NCBI RefSeq assembly: GCF_000003815.2
Contig: NC_049979.1
Coordinates: 33,749,955-33,813,954, forward strand
Length of the DNA: 64,000 bases
From: Branchiostoma floridae
Taxonomy: Eukaryota > Chordata > Leptocardii > Amphioxiformes > Branchiostomatidae
Reading direction: 5' to 3'
The notes under the pieces were generated by a model. The model ran no database searches. It saw nothing but the letters and a program-made list of their open reading frames with translations, and was not told the origin of the DNA. Within the stretch, counting starts at the first letter, position 1. Every line of letters starts with the position of its first letter. Shown here one piece after another: positions 1 to 10,399 of this stretch. The translations under genes and the position numbers were made by a program.

Positions 1-354
1 ATGGATAAGTAGCTGATTTGAAGAAACTAACCACTTGAAAGTGGTGCAATTTGAAACATTGATGGCGCAACCTGGCTTTTGACTCAGATTGCCAATTGGA
101 GAACCTGGCTGAAAAAAAGTATTTCGGGTACTGAGTGCTAAAGTTCAGTTACGATATGACACAGTAATTATTCAGTAAGTAGTTTAATAGTAATCTACAC
201 CTTGAGCATTTTAAAAATGCACCATACTTTTCCTTATTCATGTATTAATAATAGCATCCTTCTGATGGTGATTCCTATCTATCCTGTCATACGTAGCTAA
301 CTACTGAAACACAAGATAACAAATCTACTACCTACTCAAATCTCGAATTTTCAG
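1..354. other. Intron sequence upstream of the first visible polycystin exon
   Basis: No coding exon is seen before the acceptor at 353-354. The first visible exon begins with one base that completes a split codon, so at least one more exon lies upstream of the window. Confidence 0.6.
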
Positions 355-3300
355 GGACTTTCATGACGGCCACTTGTTCTACTCACTGGTTGGCCGCCCC
401 GCCCGCAGCCCCTTCACGCGTGCCCAGCGCCTGGCGTGCTGCATGTCCACCGTTTACTCCGCCATGCTGACCAACATCATGTTCTTTGGGCAGGGAGACA
501 AATTCGACTCCCCAGAGCCCATCAGGATCATGGGAGTGGAAATAGAGCCTCCAATCTCCCTACCAGAGGTAAGTGTATACAGTCAGCTGGCCATTGATAT
601 ACAGACCTGTAGCAGTAACCACCTCAGATTAGAGTCTACATAAGGACCACCTGGCCATTAATATACAGTCAAACCTGTACAATTGACCAATGAGCACATA
701 AGGATTGGTCTGCCAAACCTGTACTAGTGACCACCTCTACATATCAAAGACTTGGCCATTCTGACTATCTTTTATCATTGACAATCTTTGATTGCCCTAA
801 GGGTTAGTAGTACTGGGACTGCATGTATTTTTATGGTCAGGTATTAAGATTTCATCTACTAGTTCCAGACTACACGATTTTTCAATGTCTGACTACACAT
901 GTAGTTCCTCCATCTAAAAAGATCTCCAAAGCGCTGTGTATTGAGCACTAAGAGCTCTCTCAAACAGTGACAGTCTGTTTTTCACAAAGTTTCAGATTTT
1001 GTATGTAGACAGCTAAATGTTGGAGTGTAAAAATAAAAGGAGTATTTTTATTGGGTTTTTTTCTCAGATCATGATCGCAATAGAGAGTGCGGTTATCGTC
1101 TTTCCCATCAACGCCCTGATTGTACTGCTCTACAGGAACGCTGCTCCCAAACCAAGCAGCACTCCAGCAAGAAGACTTGCTGACACAAAAGGTTACGTTT
1201 TGTAGATGATTTGATAAAGACTCATATGATAATGAAAACGATAGACCATGCAACAGTCTTTCCCAGTATTACTTGTATTAAATTTTGCATTTCCAATTAT
1301 TAAGGCAAAGATAAGGCAGAATGACATATTGTCTACGGTCTGTGAATTGATTTTTGAGACAAATATGGGGCAAACGTTTTAACTTTTGACCTATATTTAA
1401 AAATTATATGTCATCTGTTGCCGAAAAGTGCTATGTGCTGGTAAAAGTGGCTGTTTCCTTGCTGAAGTTGATAATAACTCATCATATCAAGATGAAGAGC
1501 TATAAACTTTGTTTCAACATTTCAACTTAAACTGCTCCTTTCAGATGTTCAACCCCAAGACACTGGAAAGGGAAGAGGATGCCATCTGCCTTGGTGGACA
1601 GCAACAGTAGGTGAGTACACAAACATCACTGCTCTCAGATTGGTGAAAGTTTAGTCCACACCAATTTGTTTCTTGGTTTTCGGAATTTTTTTCTAGCAAA
1701 AATTGAGCAAGAGATAAATAGTGATTGAAATTAACAGAGGGCTTGGAGGACAATATTTACTCAGAGAATATTCACTCAGACAATACAACTGTGTGTACCT
1801 GACAAACAGATAACCTTTCAGGCTTTGTTTTTATCTTGATATACATTGTATTCCACCACTATCTTTTACAGATTAAGTTGATCATGTGGCCTTTAGTACT
1901 ACACAAATTCTCACTTTTGATTCAGCAAGAATATTGACTGTCATTTTTACTCTATGCCACGTACAACAAATTTGATTCCTGAACTCTTGGAATGTTTTCA
2001 GCCGGACTGCTGGCATTTGCCGTCAGCTTTGTTGCAGCGTTCTTCACGGTCCTGTACACCCTCAGCTTCGGACATGACAAGGCGGAGGCGTGGTTAACCG
2101 CCTTCCTCGCATCATTTGTAACAGACATGATTCTGATCCAGCCGGTCAAGGTACTGGTTGCAGCTGTCGTCCTTGGGCTACTCATCCGGGTAAGGACTGT
2201 TTTTTGCTTGTTAGTCTTACATAACTCGGTAAAAAAAACTATCACACCAGTTTTTGTACAGAGGGTAAAGCTGTAAAAAATTGGTCTGTATAGTTTGATC
2301 TGTCTGTTTTTTGTTGTTGCTGTTTTCCTGCAAAATCTAGGAATGGAGTCGTGGCCTTACAATGTACAATGTCATGTATTAAGTCATTTGACACGTTTGT
2401 GTGTTTGTCTCAGAAACCTACAACAGAGGACGACCCATCTCCTACAGAACCTACAGGTGATGAAGAGTACCTGCAGATTGTGGCTGAACAGGTGAGCTGA
2501 TCCTTAGATTTTTACTGAACAGGTGAGTCATATCTTCAAATATTAATGCTCCGAGGGTGATCATCAAGCAATCATTGACGACCCAAAATGCATGTTTCTT
2601 ACAACAAAGTGTTGGACAATTCTACTGGGATCATCTCTCTTGTACAAAATTCTGGCACACCTTCAAATGATACTGAATTGGTTGTAGTCATGGCTCAGGC
2701 CTGCCTGCAAGACCTGTCCGCTCATCCTGGAACAGAAAGATGCTTGTTGGGATGGACATGCTTTCTCTTTTCTGGGCTGGAGTAAGGGACTTACCAGCTC
2801 TGGTACTGTATGTCTACAAATTTGTTCCTCCATTTCCAGCCTGTTGCTAAGGAGGCACCCAGAGGCCCCCCTGTTGGTGAAGACCTGGCCAGAGACAGAG
2901 CTCACTGCATCAGGAGGAAGATGTGGCGTCGTACGCTCCAGGAGATCGTGATTTACGGCACGTTCCTGTCCGTCCTGATGGTGATGTCCTACACCGAGAG
3001 GAGCAGCTTGGCCTTCCACATGAACAACTCTGTCAGGAGAGCTCTGGAAGGTGGTGACTCATTCTCAAAGGTTGGTTAACTGTTCCTTTCAAGGGATGAA
3101 ATAAAATTATGACTGTCACATTAGACTCTAATTTTGAAGTTTTGAAATATTTGGTATGTCTCTTACCATGGCAGGTGTGGTACTGTGTGCTTTTTATAGT
3201 GGGCCAGAAAAATTCTGTGATTCTTTTTGGCCCACAAGAATGGCAATCCCCGCCATCAGGTTTTTTGACCCAATATGTCATTACTGCATGGGCAACAATT

Positions 3301-6300
3301 ACGGAATCAGTATACAAAACATATATGCATTTTCACCGATTGCACCCAAATTGTTAGTGAGCTGCTATCGATTGATACTCTACCTAGCTACCTGCATGCT
3401 CAGACCTGGTCCTGGCCACTTGCTCCTCATGCCGCTTGATTACCAGGCTCTGCATTCTTGACTTTCTGCTTCCTCTAGTGTTTGCAGGCGTCTCATCATG
3501 GTTGTCTTTCGTTGTTCCCCAGATGTCTGATCCTGCGTCCTACTGGACGTGGCTAGAGCAGGACGTCCTGCCTGCTGTCCACTGTCCAGCCTGGTACAAC
3601 GGGAGGTCGTGTGAGGACAGCCTGACTCTACCTGAGCACCTAACCCACGTCATCTCCCCCTTACAACTACGACAAGTCCGCACCACCCAAGGTTAGGTCA
3701 TTTCTGTAATTGCTAGCTTCACATGTCACTTCCCTACATTATTTGTGTATTTCCCTAAGAAAAGAGAAATAAAGACCGTTTCCATTTTTTTATAGAATGA
3801 TGCGATTTAAGTTTGCAATGAATTAGGGAGAAAATAGTGTGTTTGTTGTGGTATTGAGTTTGCTCATATGATGTTGTACAGTATTGGAAACCCTGTGTCT
3901 TTGTGGACATTCAGAAACCATCTCCTGGACTGAGAATACTTAAATCCCTTTCGGCTGTTCTGGCACAATCAACTGTCACTGATGCAATGCTCTAAAAAAG
4001 AGAGAAAGTATTGTACAGTAACAGACCAAATCATTTAACTTGTATATTATACTATGCCAATACGCCATTTATATTCACATTCCTGTACTATATGTAGTTA
4101 TAGACCTTAGACGAGTGTATAAATTGCTTTATTACGTTGCCTTACATTGTACCATGTACAAATGCCATGCATTGAAGCAATGACATTCATTCTAACCACA
4201 TCTATTCTGTGGATATGTAGCACTTCTTAATTGATTTTTATTCAATGTTCAAAGATTGTGTGTTCAAATGGTGCTTTGTTAGTAACTAATACTTTATGTA
4301 TAACCTTTGCGAAGTTAAGTTTATTTGTTGACGTGTTGTACTCCAAACTTGATTCTGACTTTGTTATATTCAATGTTCAAAGACTGTGTGTTCAAATGGT
4401 GCTTAACAATGTTAGTAACTAATACTTTATGTATAACCTTTGCAAAGTTAAGTTTATTTGTTGACGTGTTGTACTCCAAACTTGATTCTTACTTCTGTAT
4501 TCTATTCAGAGCAAGACTGCACCATCCCTGATGCCATGACTCCCGTCGTGGGCGGTTGTCTGGACGAGTACTCCCCAGGTGAAATGGACACAGGCAGCTA
4601 CAGCGGCAGCTGGGGAGTGGCAACTAACAACACTGATCATGACAACAGCACTATCCTGTCCCCGTGGGACTACACATATGGGGATATCAATAGTGGTTAG
4701 TCATCATGATTGGGACACACTAGGGATGTGAAACAGCAACTCAAAAATCTTTGCATGGTTATTGAAATCAGACAGATCCTGTCAAAAGCATTAAGTGCTC
4801 TGCATAAGATACCCAAAACCTAAATAAACATTGATTTCTGTCAGCTGGTACCCAAACCTCATCACTACAATGTACCTGCACCTGATGTTACATTTACTAG
4901 GTACACATCATCATTCATGTAGACTCAAATCTCTCTCTATACATGTATGTACAAAGTAACCACCAAATGGAATTTAGCAGGGGATTAGCTACATTCATAT
5001 ATGAACACTCTATGTTCATCTAAAACACATTGTAGATCTTTATTTCATTACCAATTTCAGCAGACAGTCCTCAATGGAAGTGGACAGCAGTTCTTAGATA
5101 CCGAATGAATGAATGAATGAATGAATGAATGAATGAATGAATGAATGAATGAATTTTATTAACGTGTCATGCGTTAGAACGCCCAGCCCACGTGGGCTTA
5201 TAAGACACATACAATACAAATCATAATTGAACAGAGGATATTATAACATAAAAGAACGTCAGGAACATAATCGGTATCGGGTAACAGACCAGATATCAAA
5301 TCATAATCACCAAAATTAAACCATCAAACAAGGGTTTCGTAGAGCTAAACAGAGCAGAGTTTATACAGAAGATAAGGAAAAACATAATAGTAGACAGGAA
5401 CATAATCGGAAACCATTATACAAATCGGGTAACAAACCAGATATCAAATCATAATCACATCAATCAAAACCATCAAACAAGGGTTCCGCAGAGCTAAACA
5501 GAGCAGAGTTTATACAGAAAATAAGCAAAACATAATACATGTAGTACAGTTATAGTTGTACATAAATGGACAGGTTGTGAGTTCAAGTGTATAATCGCCT
5601 TCTTCTTTTGTTCCAAGCTTTGCGCAAGAAGTTCGAAATTTCGGAGACCCCCTCTTCAAACAACCACTTAATTCTGAATTCGTCCCGTTCCCAGATGACC
5701 TCTGGACATTTGTCGAACATTTTGCAGAAGATGCTTTCTCGCAAGTCGTCATAAAACGGGCAGTAAAAAAGAAAGTGTGCCTCATTTTCTACCTCACCCA
5801 GGCTACACATTGTGCAGACTCTATTATCCTCAGGTATTGCTTGATACCGTCCAGTCTCAATGTACAATGGTAATATCCCTGCTCGGAACTGCGCACAGAG
5901 GGATCTTTGGCTTTTACACAGGTACCAGTGGTACTGTATTCTGGGCAAGATTCTATGCTGTGCCAAGTAGTTGTTTGGTCCTATCAATCATTAAAACCAT
6001 GTTATAAAGCACACACACATTTTGTACATGTTATTTCATTGTCCAGCAAGCCTCTCTAATGCCCATCTCTGCAGATATCCTGTATGTTGGGGAGCATGGC
6101 ATGTACTCTGGAGGGGGTTACACAGCCGCCCTCGGCAAGACACTCAACGCCAGCCTTCAGACCCTGGCACATCTTCGCTCCGACAACTGGCTGGACAACC
6201 GGACTCGAGCCGTCTTCATGGAGACAGTTCTGTACAACCCTCACGCCAACCTCTTCGCTGTGGTCACCATGACAACAGAGTTCAGCATCACCGGGCACGT

Positions 6301-7731
6301 CTCCATGGCAACCGAGCTGGTGACCTTCAGGATCCACCACGATGGGCAGGTCCTGCTGCTGGTTCTACGGATGGTCCTGATGATCCTCCTGCTCTTCAGC
6401 CTGGTCAGGGAAGGTGGGTGGTACTCATCTTTACTGCAATGGCCACTAATTCTGCTGTGTGAGGACTAGAATTTTTTGCCAACAGTAGTAGTATACAATT
6501 CATTGTTGCTCCAAAACAAAGTTTTATTGATGAACCTCCAGTGATGAAGATATTAATCAGTCATGTTTGATTTTATCTAGGATTGATTAAGGTATACTTT
6601 TTGTAGAGTTACACATGTATGTGTGAGTCTGTACTTGTTTTGAAAAAATCTATATAGGACTATATGGAAGAAATAGTAATTTACTAATGGATATTCTAGG
6701 TAAGCAACAAACAAAGTTTGGGTGGGATGCCCCAGAAGAGGGCTTACCGAGTAATGTATAGAACAAAATAGAATAGAACAGAATAGAATGGAAAGTTTAA
6801 CCTATTAGGTTCCTTGTTTTAACTACTTTTCTTCCTCCACCCAGTCCTGAGGTTCAACACATACGTGATTGCCTACCTGACAGACCCCTGGAGCTGGCTG
6901 GAGATACTCACCATCACCACAGGCATGGCCACCATGGGGCTGTACTTCCGCGCCCAGAGCACCACAGACGAGGTCTCCGGACAGGAGGGCCGAGTCACGT
7001 TCCACCTGTACCAAAGCGCCGCCATGTGGTACCAGGTGTACACGTACCTGCTGGGCACGCTCACCTGCTGCACCCTGGTCAAGTTCATTCGCCTTCTCAA
7101 GTTCAACAAGCACGTCAACGCACTGCTGTACACCATGAAGAAGACGGCAAGGCCTCTCATCAACTTCTTTGTCATGTCGGGCATCGTCTTCACGGCATTC
7201 GCACTAGCAGCTAACCTCATCTTCGGCATCACCGTGCCGGGATATACCAGCATGCTGGGCACGTACATGAGCCTGTTCAACATGATGCTGGGATCGTTTC
7301 CGTTTGCCGTTTTGAAAGAGAGCTCGCCGATCTGGGGCCCTGCAATTTTCCTGTCTTTCGAGTGCACCATGCAGTTCATCCTCCTGTCCATGTTCATGAC
7401 CATCATCATGGATGTGTACATGGAAGTGAAGGGCGACGACCCCGAGGGTGTAGGAATGATGGGGTTCCTGTGGGAGGAGGTGTGTGGGGTCGCACACAAG
7501 ATCAAGGCCACCGCAAACAGGCCTGAAACACAGCCGCCAGCAGCTAGGGAACGCAGCCGCCATCAGTTCACTCAGCTGGACCAGATGCACGAGCTGTTAG
7601 AGGAGCTGGACAGAAAAGAGAAAAGGAGAGAAAAGGAACTTAAAGAAGAGAAACGTAGAGAGGAGAGAAATAGAGAAGAGAGGAACAGAATGGTACGGTA
7701 CTCCGAGAGCCCTAACTTGTGGTTTGTGTGA
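355..7731 (+). CDS. Polycystin-1-like protein, C-terminal channel part, copy A (5' end outside window)
   Basis: Ten exons joined by GT-AG introns in consistent phase: 355-568, 1068-1191, 1545-1610, 2002-2189, 2414-2491, 2840-3070, 3523-3691, 4510-4695, 6075-6413, 6845-7731, about 827 residues. The first exon carries the polycystin-1 signature GRPARSPFTRAQR, followed by membrane segments IESAVIVFPINALIVLLY and FAVSFVAAFFTVLYTLSFG, with LPWW before the latter. Exons 6-9 form the first channel helix (LQEIVIYGTFLSVLMVM), the large extracellular polycystin (TOP/mucolipin) domain with WYNGRSCEDS and GEHGMYSGGGYTA, and the next helix. The last exon holds the remaining helices, a pore region ending MLGSFPF and a charged C-terminal coiled coil (ELLEELDRKEKRREKEL). 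PKD1-family proteins are 11-pass membrane proteins; the GPS and PLAT parts would lie upstream of base 1. The pore has Ser where PKD2 channels have the Asp of LGD. No frameshift or stop was seen. An inverted copy lies at 58951-63650. Confidence 0.9.
4241..4500. repeat. Two-copy tandem duplication (about 130 bp unit) inside a polycystin intron
   Basis: The stretch starting ATTCAATGTTCAAAGA and ending near TCCAAACTTGATTCT occurs twice back to back with a few substitutions and a short insertion in the second unit. The corresponding intron of the inverted copy (around 62400-62540) has only one such unit. The duplication is therefore specific to the left copy. It creates spurious small reading frames. 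Confidence 0.75.
5100..6000 (-). mobile_element. 5'-truncated non-LTR retrotransposon (CR1/L2-like LINE), 3' end
   Basis: On the minus strand a reading frame at 5987-5583 encodes the C-terminal end of a LINE ORF2: RSLCAQFRAGILPLYIETGR, then Cys-x2-Cys with VENEAHFLFYCPFYDDLR, the typical zinc-knuckle-like end of these elements. It is followed by a 3' untranslated part and a (CATT)n tail, read on the plus strand as (GAAT)n at 5103-5155. The element sits inside the intron between polycystin exons 8 and 9. The equivalent intron of the inverted copy lacks it and holds a SINE instead. Confidence 0.8.
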
Positions 7732-7794
7732 AATATATTATTGTCACATATTAATGGTCCACAAGCCTCTAAGCAAGTCAAAGGACAAATGTAT

Positions 7795-8130
7795 GTTAAA
7801 CCAGACTGATATGACAAATATACTGATATGACAAATCTTTCATAACCAGATATGATAAGTCTATCATAACCAGATACGACAAATGTATTACTACCAGATA
7901 TGATAAATGTATCATAACCAGACTGATATAACAAATATACTGATTTGACAAATGTATCGTAACCAGATATGACAAATGTATCATAACCAGATATGACAAA
8001 TGTATCATAACCAGATAAGACAAATGTATCATTACCAGATTTGACAAATGCATCAAAACCAGACATGACAAGTAGAAGATAACCATACATGACAAATGTA
8101 TCATAACCAGATATGACGAATGTATCATAT
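7795..8130. repeat. 24-bp minisatellite just 3' of polycystin copy A
   Basis: About 13 imperfect copies of a 24-bp unit close to TATGACAAATGTATCATAACCAGA. Because 24 is a multiple of 3, the reverse strand stays open and reads as an artificial SGYDTFVI peptide repeat. The same array, inverted, lies at 58430-58790 next to copy A'. Confidence 0.9.
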
Positions 8131-8134
8131 GTGC

Positions 8135-8580
8135 ACGATTGACTGTGTCTGTGTGTTATGTGTATATGTTTGTCTTTGTATGCGCCTTTGTATGCACCTC
8201 TGTGTGTTTGTGTACGTGTCTGTGTGACTGCCTGTGTGCATGTGTCTTTGTGTCTGATTGTGTGTGTACATGTGTAACTTATGTGTATGTGCCTGTGTGT
8301 GTGTGCCCCCATGTGTGTATATTTGTGTGCATGTTTGTGCATGTATGTGCCTGTTTGGGTGTCTGTATGTACGTGCCTGTGTGTGTGTGCATGTGTATGT
8401 GCCTGTGTGTGTGCCAGCATGTGTGTATGTTTGTGTGCATGTATGCGCCTGTGTGGGTGGGTGTGTATATGTGTATGTGCCTATGTGTGTGCATGTGTAT
8501 GTGTCTGTGTGTGCACGGTGTGTGTGTGTATGTGCGCATGTGTGTGTGTATGTGTGTGTGTCTTTGCATGTGTTTTGTCT
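8135..8580. repeat. TG-rich low-complexity tract
   Basis: Purine-pyrimidine alternating sequence of TGTGTG, TATG, TGCCTG blocks. Open frames on both strands (Cys-Val or His-Thr repeats) are low-complexity artefacts. The inverted counterpart is the CA-rich tract at 57930-58200. Confidence 0.9.
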
Positions 8581-8677
8581 ACATGTTCCTGTTACCTGTA
8601 CTAGACCAGTTGGTATCTCTGTGTGTATCCATTTTAGTACATTTTCCAACCATAATGTATGTCAATTGCATTGCATG

Positions 8678-8683
8678 AATAAA
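8678..8683 (+). terminator. Candidate polyadenylation signal AATAAA for polycystin copy A
   Basis: AATAAA in TGCATGAATAAAACAC, conserved in inverted orientation at 57800-57805 beyond copy A'. It lies about 950 bp after the stop codon, so the 3' UTR would include the minisatellite and TG tract. Use of this signal is inferred. Confidence 0.35.
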
Positions 8684-8699
8684 ACACATAAAATTTCCT

Positions 8700-9430
8700 C
8701 GGACATTATTGATCACTTTTTTAGAGGCTTATACAGTTGATAGCCTGCACTTGAGCAGTTTTTTTATTTCTCGTAAATGCTTCCTTTATATGATCATGAC
8801 ATAATGCTTGGGACTAGACAAGGGTTCAGGACAGCTACACGCCTGAAGCCTGTTTGGCCGCGAAGTAATCTTGAGAGTAATATGAAGTTTTAGTTTCCTT
8901 CCGCGAGTTAAAGTAGTCCTTTTGAACTTGAATTTTGATGACTTTATTGAAAATTGGCAGTGAGACCTTCACTGACTTGCATTCAATTTACAAAATTTAC
9001 ATTTCAATTGTTACACACACTAATTAAAACAATTATATATTCCACTGTTTTCCACATAACTTGCATATTGATTTGAATATCATAAATTATCATATAGCCA
9101 GACAACGTCGACCAATCAGAAGGCTCCATTTTCCTCATACCCCAGGTCATTAATATCCTGATAAACGAGGTCATTCGGTAGTTATGGGAACCGGCCATGA
9201 ATTCTGGCATCGTATACACCTCAGGGCGGGTCATTAACCCTATATTAGACTTCTTGAACAACACCGCACGACAGATGTCCCCAACAGGGGAGCGATCCAT
9301 GGTATATCGGTAACAGACATACTGCTTACTATCGGAAATGAATTTGGGGTCGACATGCCTTACAAGAAAGCTTATCATTGGAGTCTACATCCACGTCTCT
9401 ACCTAATTTTAACTTGTTTACTAAACTATG
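8700..9430. other. Duplication-junction sequence, no gene
   Basis: 8700-8890 matches the inverted block at 57600-57740 (both contain GCCTGCACTTGAGCA and TTGGCCGCGAAG-like sequence). 9200-9430 matches, inverted, 32720-32920 (CCATGGTATATCGGTAACAGACATACTGC and the flank of the satellite). The short frame at 9004-9378 on the minus strand has no recognisable family. Confidence 0.6.
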
Positions 9431-9439
9431 CTTCTAGCT

Positions 9440-9715
9440 TCCCATACCATTTCAATGATGGTGTTTCAGTACCGTGAAAAGTGACATGTTACTGATGCTG
9501 GTGTTTCAGTTTCGTAAAAGGTGACATGTTACTGATGTTGGTGTTTCAGTACAAATGTAATGTTGCAGATTACTGATATTCGTGTCTCTGTACCGTGATA
9601 AGTGCCATGTTACTGATGCTAATGTTTCAGTACCGTGAAAAGTGCAATGTCAGTGATGCTGGTGTTTCTGTACCGCGGAAAGTGCATCGGTATTTTCGTG
9701 TATTTAGCAATCAGA
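9440..9715 (-). repeat. 40-bp satellite array, left copy
   Basis: About seven degenerate units of GGTACTGAAACACCAGCATCAGTGACAT(T)GCACTTTTCA read on the minus strand. The same satellite occurs at 32335-32700 and 57165-57540 in the opposite orientation. In each case it abuts the same single-copy flank ('CCATCATTGG...AGCTAGA'), so array and flank travelled together. Confidence 0.85.
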
Positions 9716-9725
9716 CATTGCTGAA

Positions 9726-9728
<3 letters not shown>

Positions 9729-9786
<58 letters not shown>
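9729..9786. repeat. (TA)n microsatellite
   Basis: An uninterrupted run of TA dinucleotides, about 58 bp, between the satellite and the C2 gene. It is absent at the matching place in the inverted copy. Confidence 0.95.
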
Positions 9787-9789
<3 letters not shown>

Positions 9790-9790
<1 letters not shown>

Positions 9791-10399
9791 TGTAACAAAT
9801 CTAACCTTGGAAGAAATTTGGAAAACAATGGACGCAAAATGTATCAATATTACCTAGCAACTAAAAGCCTAACAAGGTCTAAATCTATATATTTGAGTCT
9901 GAAGTACACGCTTTTGGACTCAGAGTTAGATTACAACCTGAGAGTAATTACATCACGGTGACAAAAAATTATCCTACAGTGTTTTTCTTCCTAAAACGCA
10001 ATGATAGAAACATACAATAAATAAAACAAAGACAAGTGGTTGAAGTTAATTGGCAAATGCGGACGCCGTTTTTAGTGATGCTACTAAGACTGAAATCGGA
10101 TTTATCTGACTATTCGCATTGCTTTACAAGACAGTAGTAAAAGACATTGTTTTACATCTCCGTGAAGGTACAATGTTGTATTCGAACGCCTTCACTAAAC
10201 ATTTCAGGGTCACTGTGGTCAAGGTTATCAATGCCATGTTCCACGGACCGCTCGCGATTGTCACGGAGTGTTCTAGAACTGCATTTGTCCACGCTGTAGC
10301 ACAGCAACCAAACATAACGCCACTGTTGACCGAGGATACGCACGGATCTCTCGAGCTCCGCGTTTTGTCAAAGTGAATTTGCATGTTTGACATTGAAAT
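9790..10399. promoter_or_regulatory. Upstream region of C2 gene copy B, conserved with copy B'
   Basis: About 300 bp directly before the start codon (from ACAAGACAGTAGTAAAAGACATTG to GGAGCTC-like sequence at 10350) is preserved, inverted, at 31600-31880. It contains no TATA box that I can call. Preservation of the upstream block suggests that the promoter was duplicated with the gene. Confidence 0.4.

Noticed and set aside
1541..1753. Frame starting MFNPKTLEREED in the third polycystin exon
   Set aside because: Ends in a stop at once; the phase-1 frame gives the family motif LPWW and joins both neighbours.
6873..7511. 212-residue minus-strand frame opposite the polycystin last exon (also 59171-59809)
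   Set aside because: Antisense shadow of the conserved channel exon.
7572..8420. Minus-strand frame with SGYDTFVI repeats
   Set aside because: The 24-bp minisatellite stays open because the unit is divisible by three; its right-hand end is only the antisense of the polycystin coiled coil.
8125..8740. Cys-Val and His-Thr repeat frames of 100-180 residues
   Set aside because: Translation of a TG/CA low-complexity tract; open in several frames on both strands.
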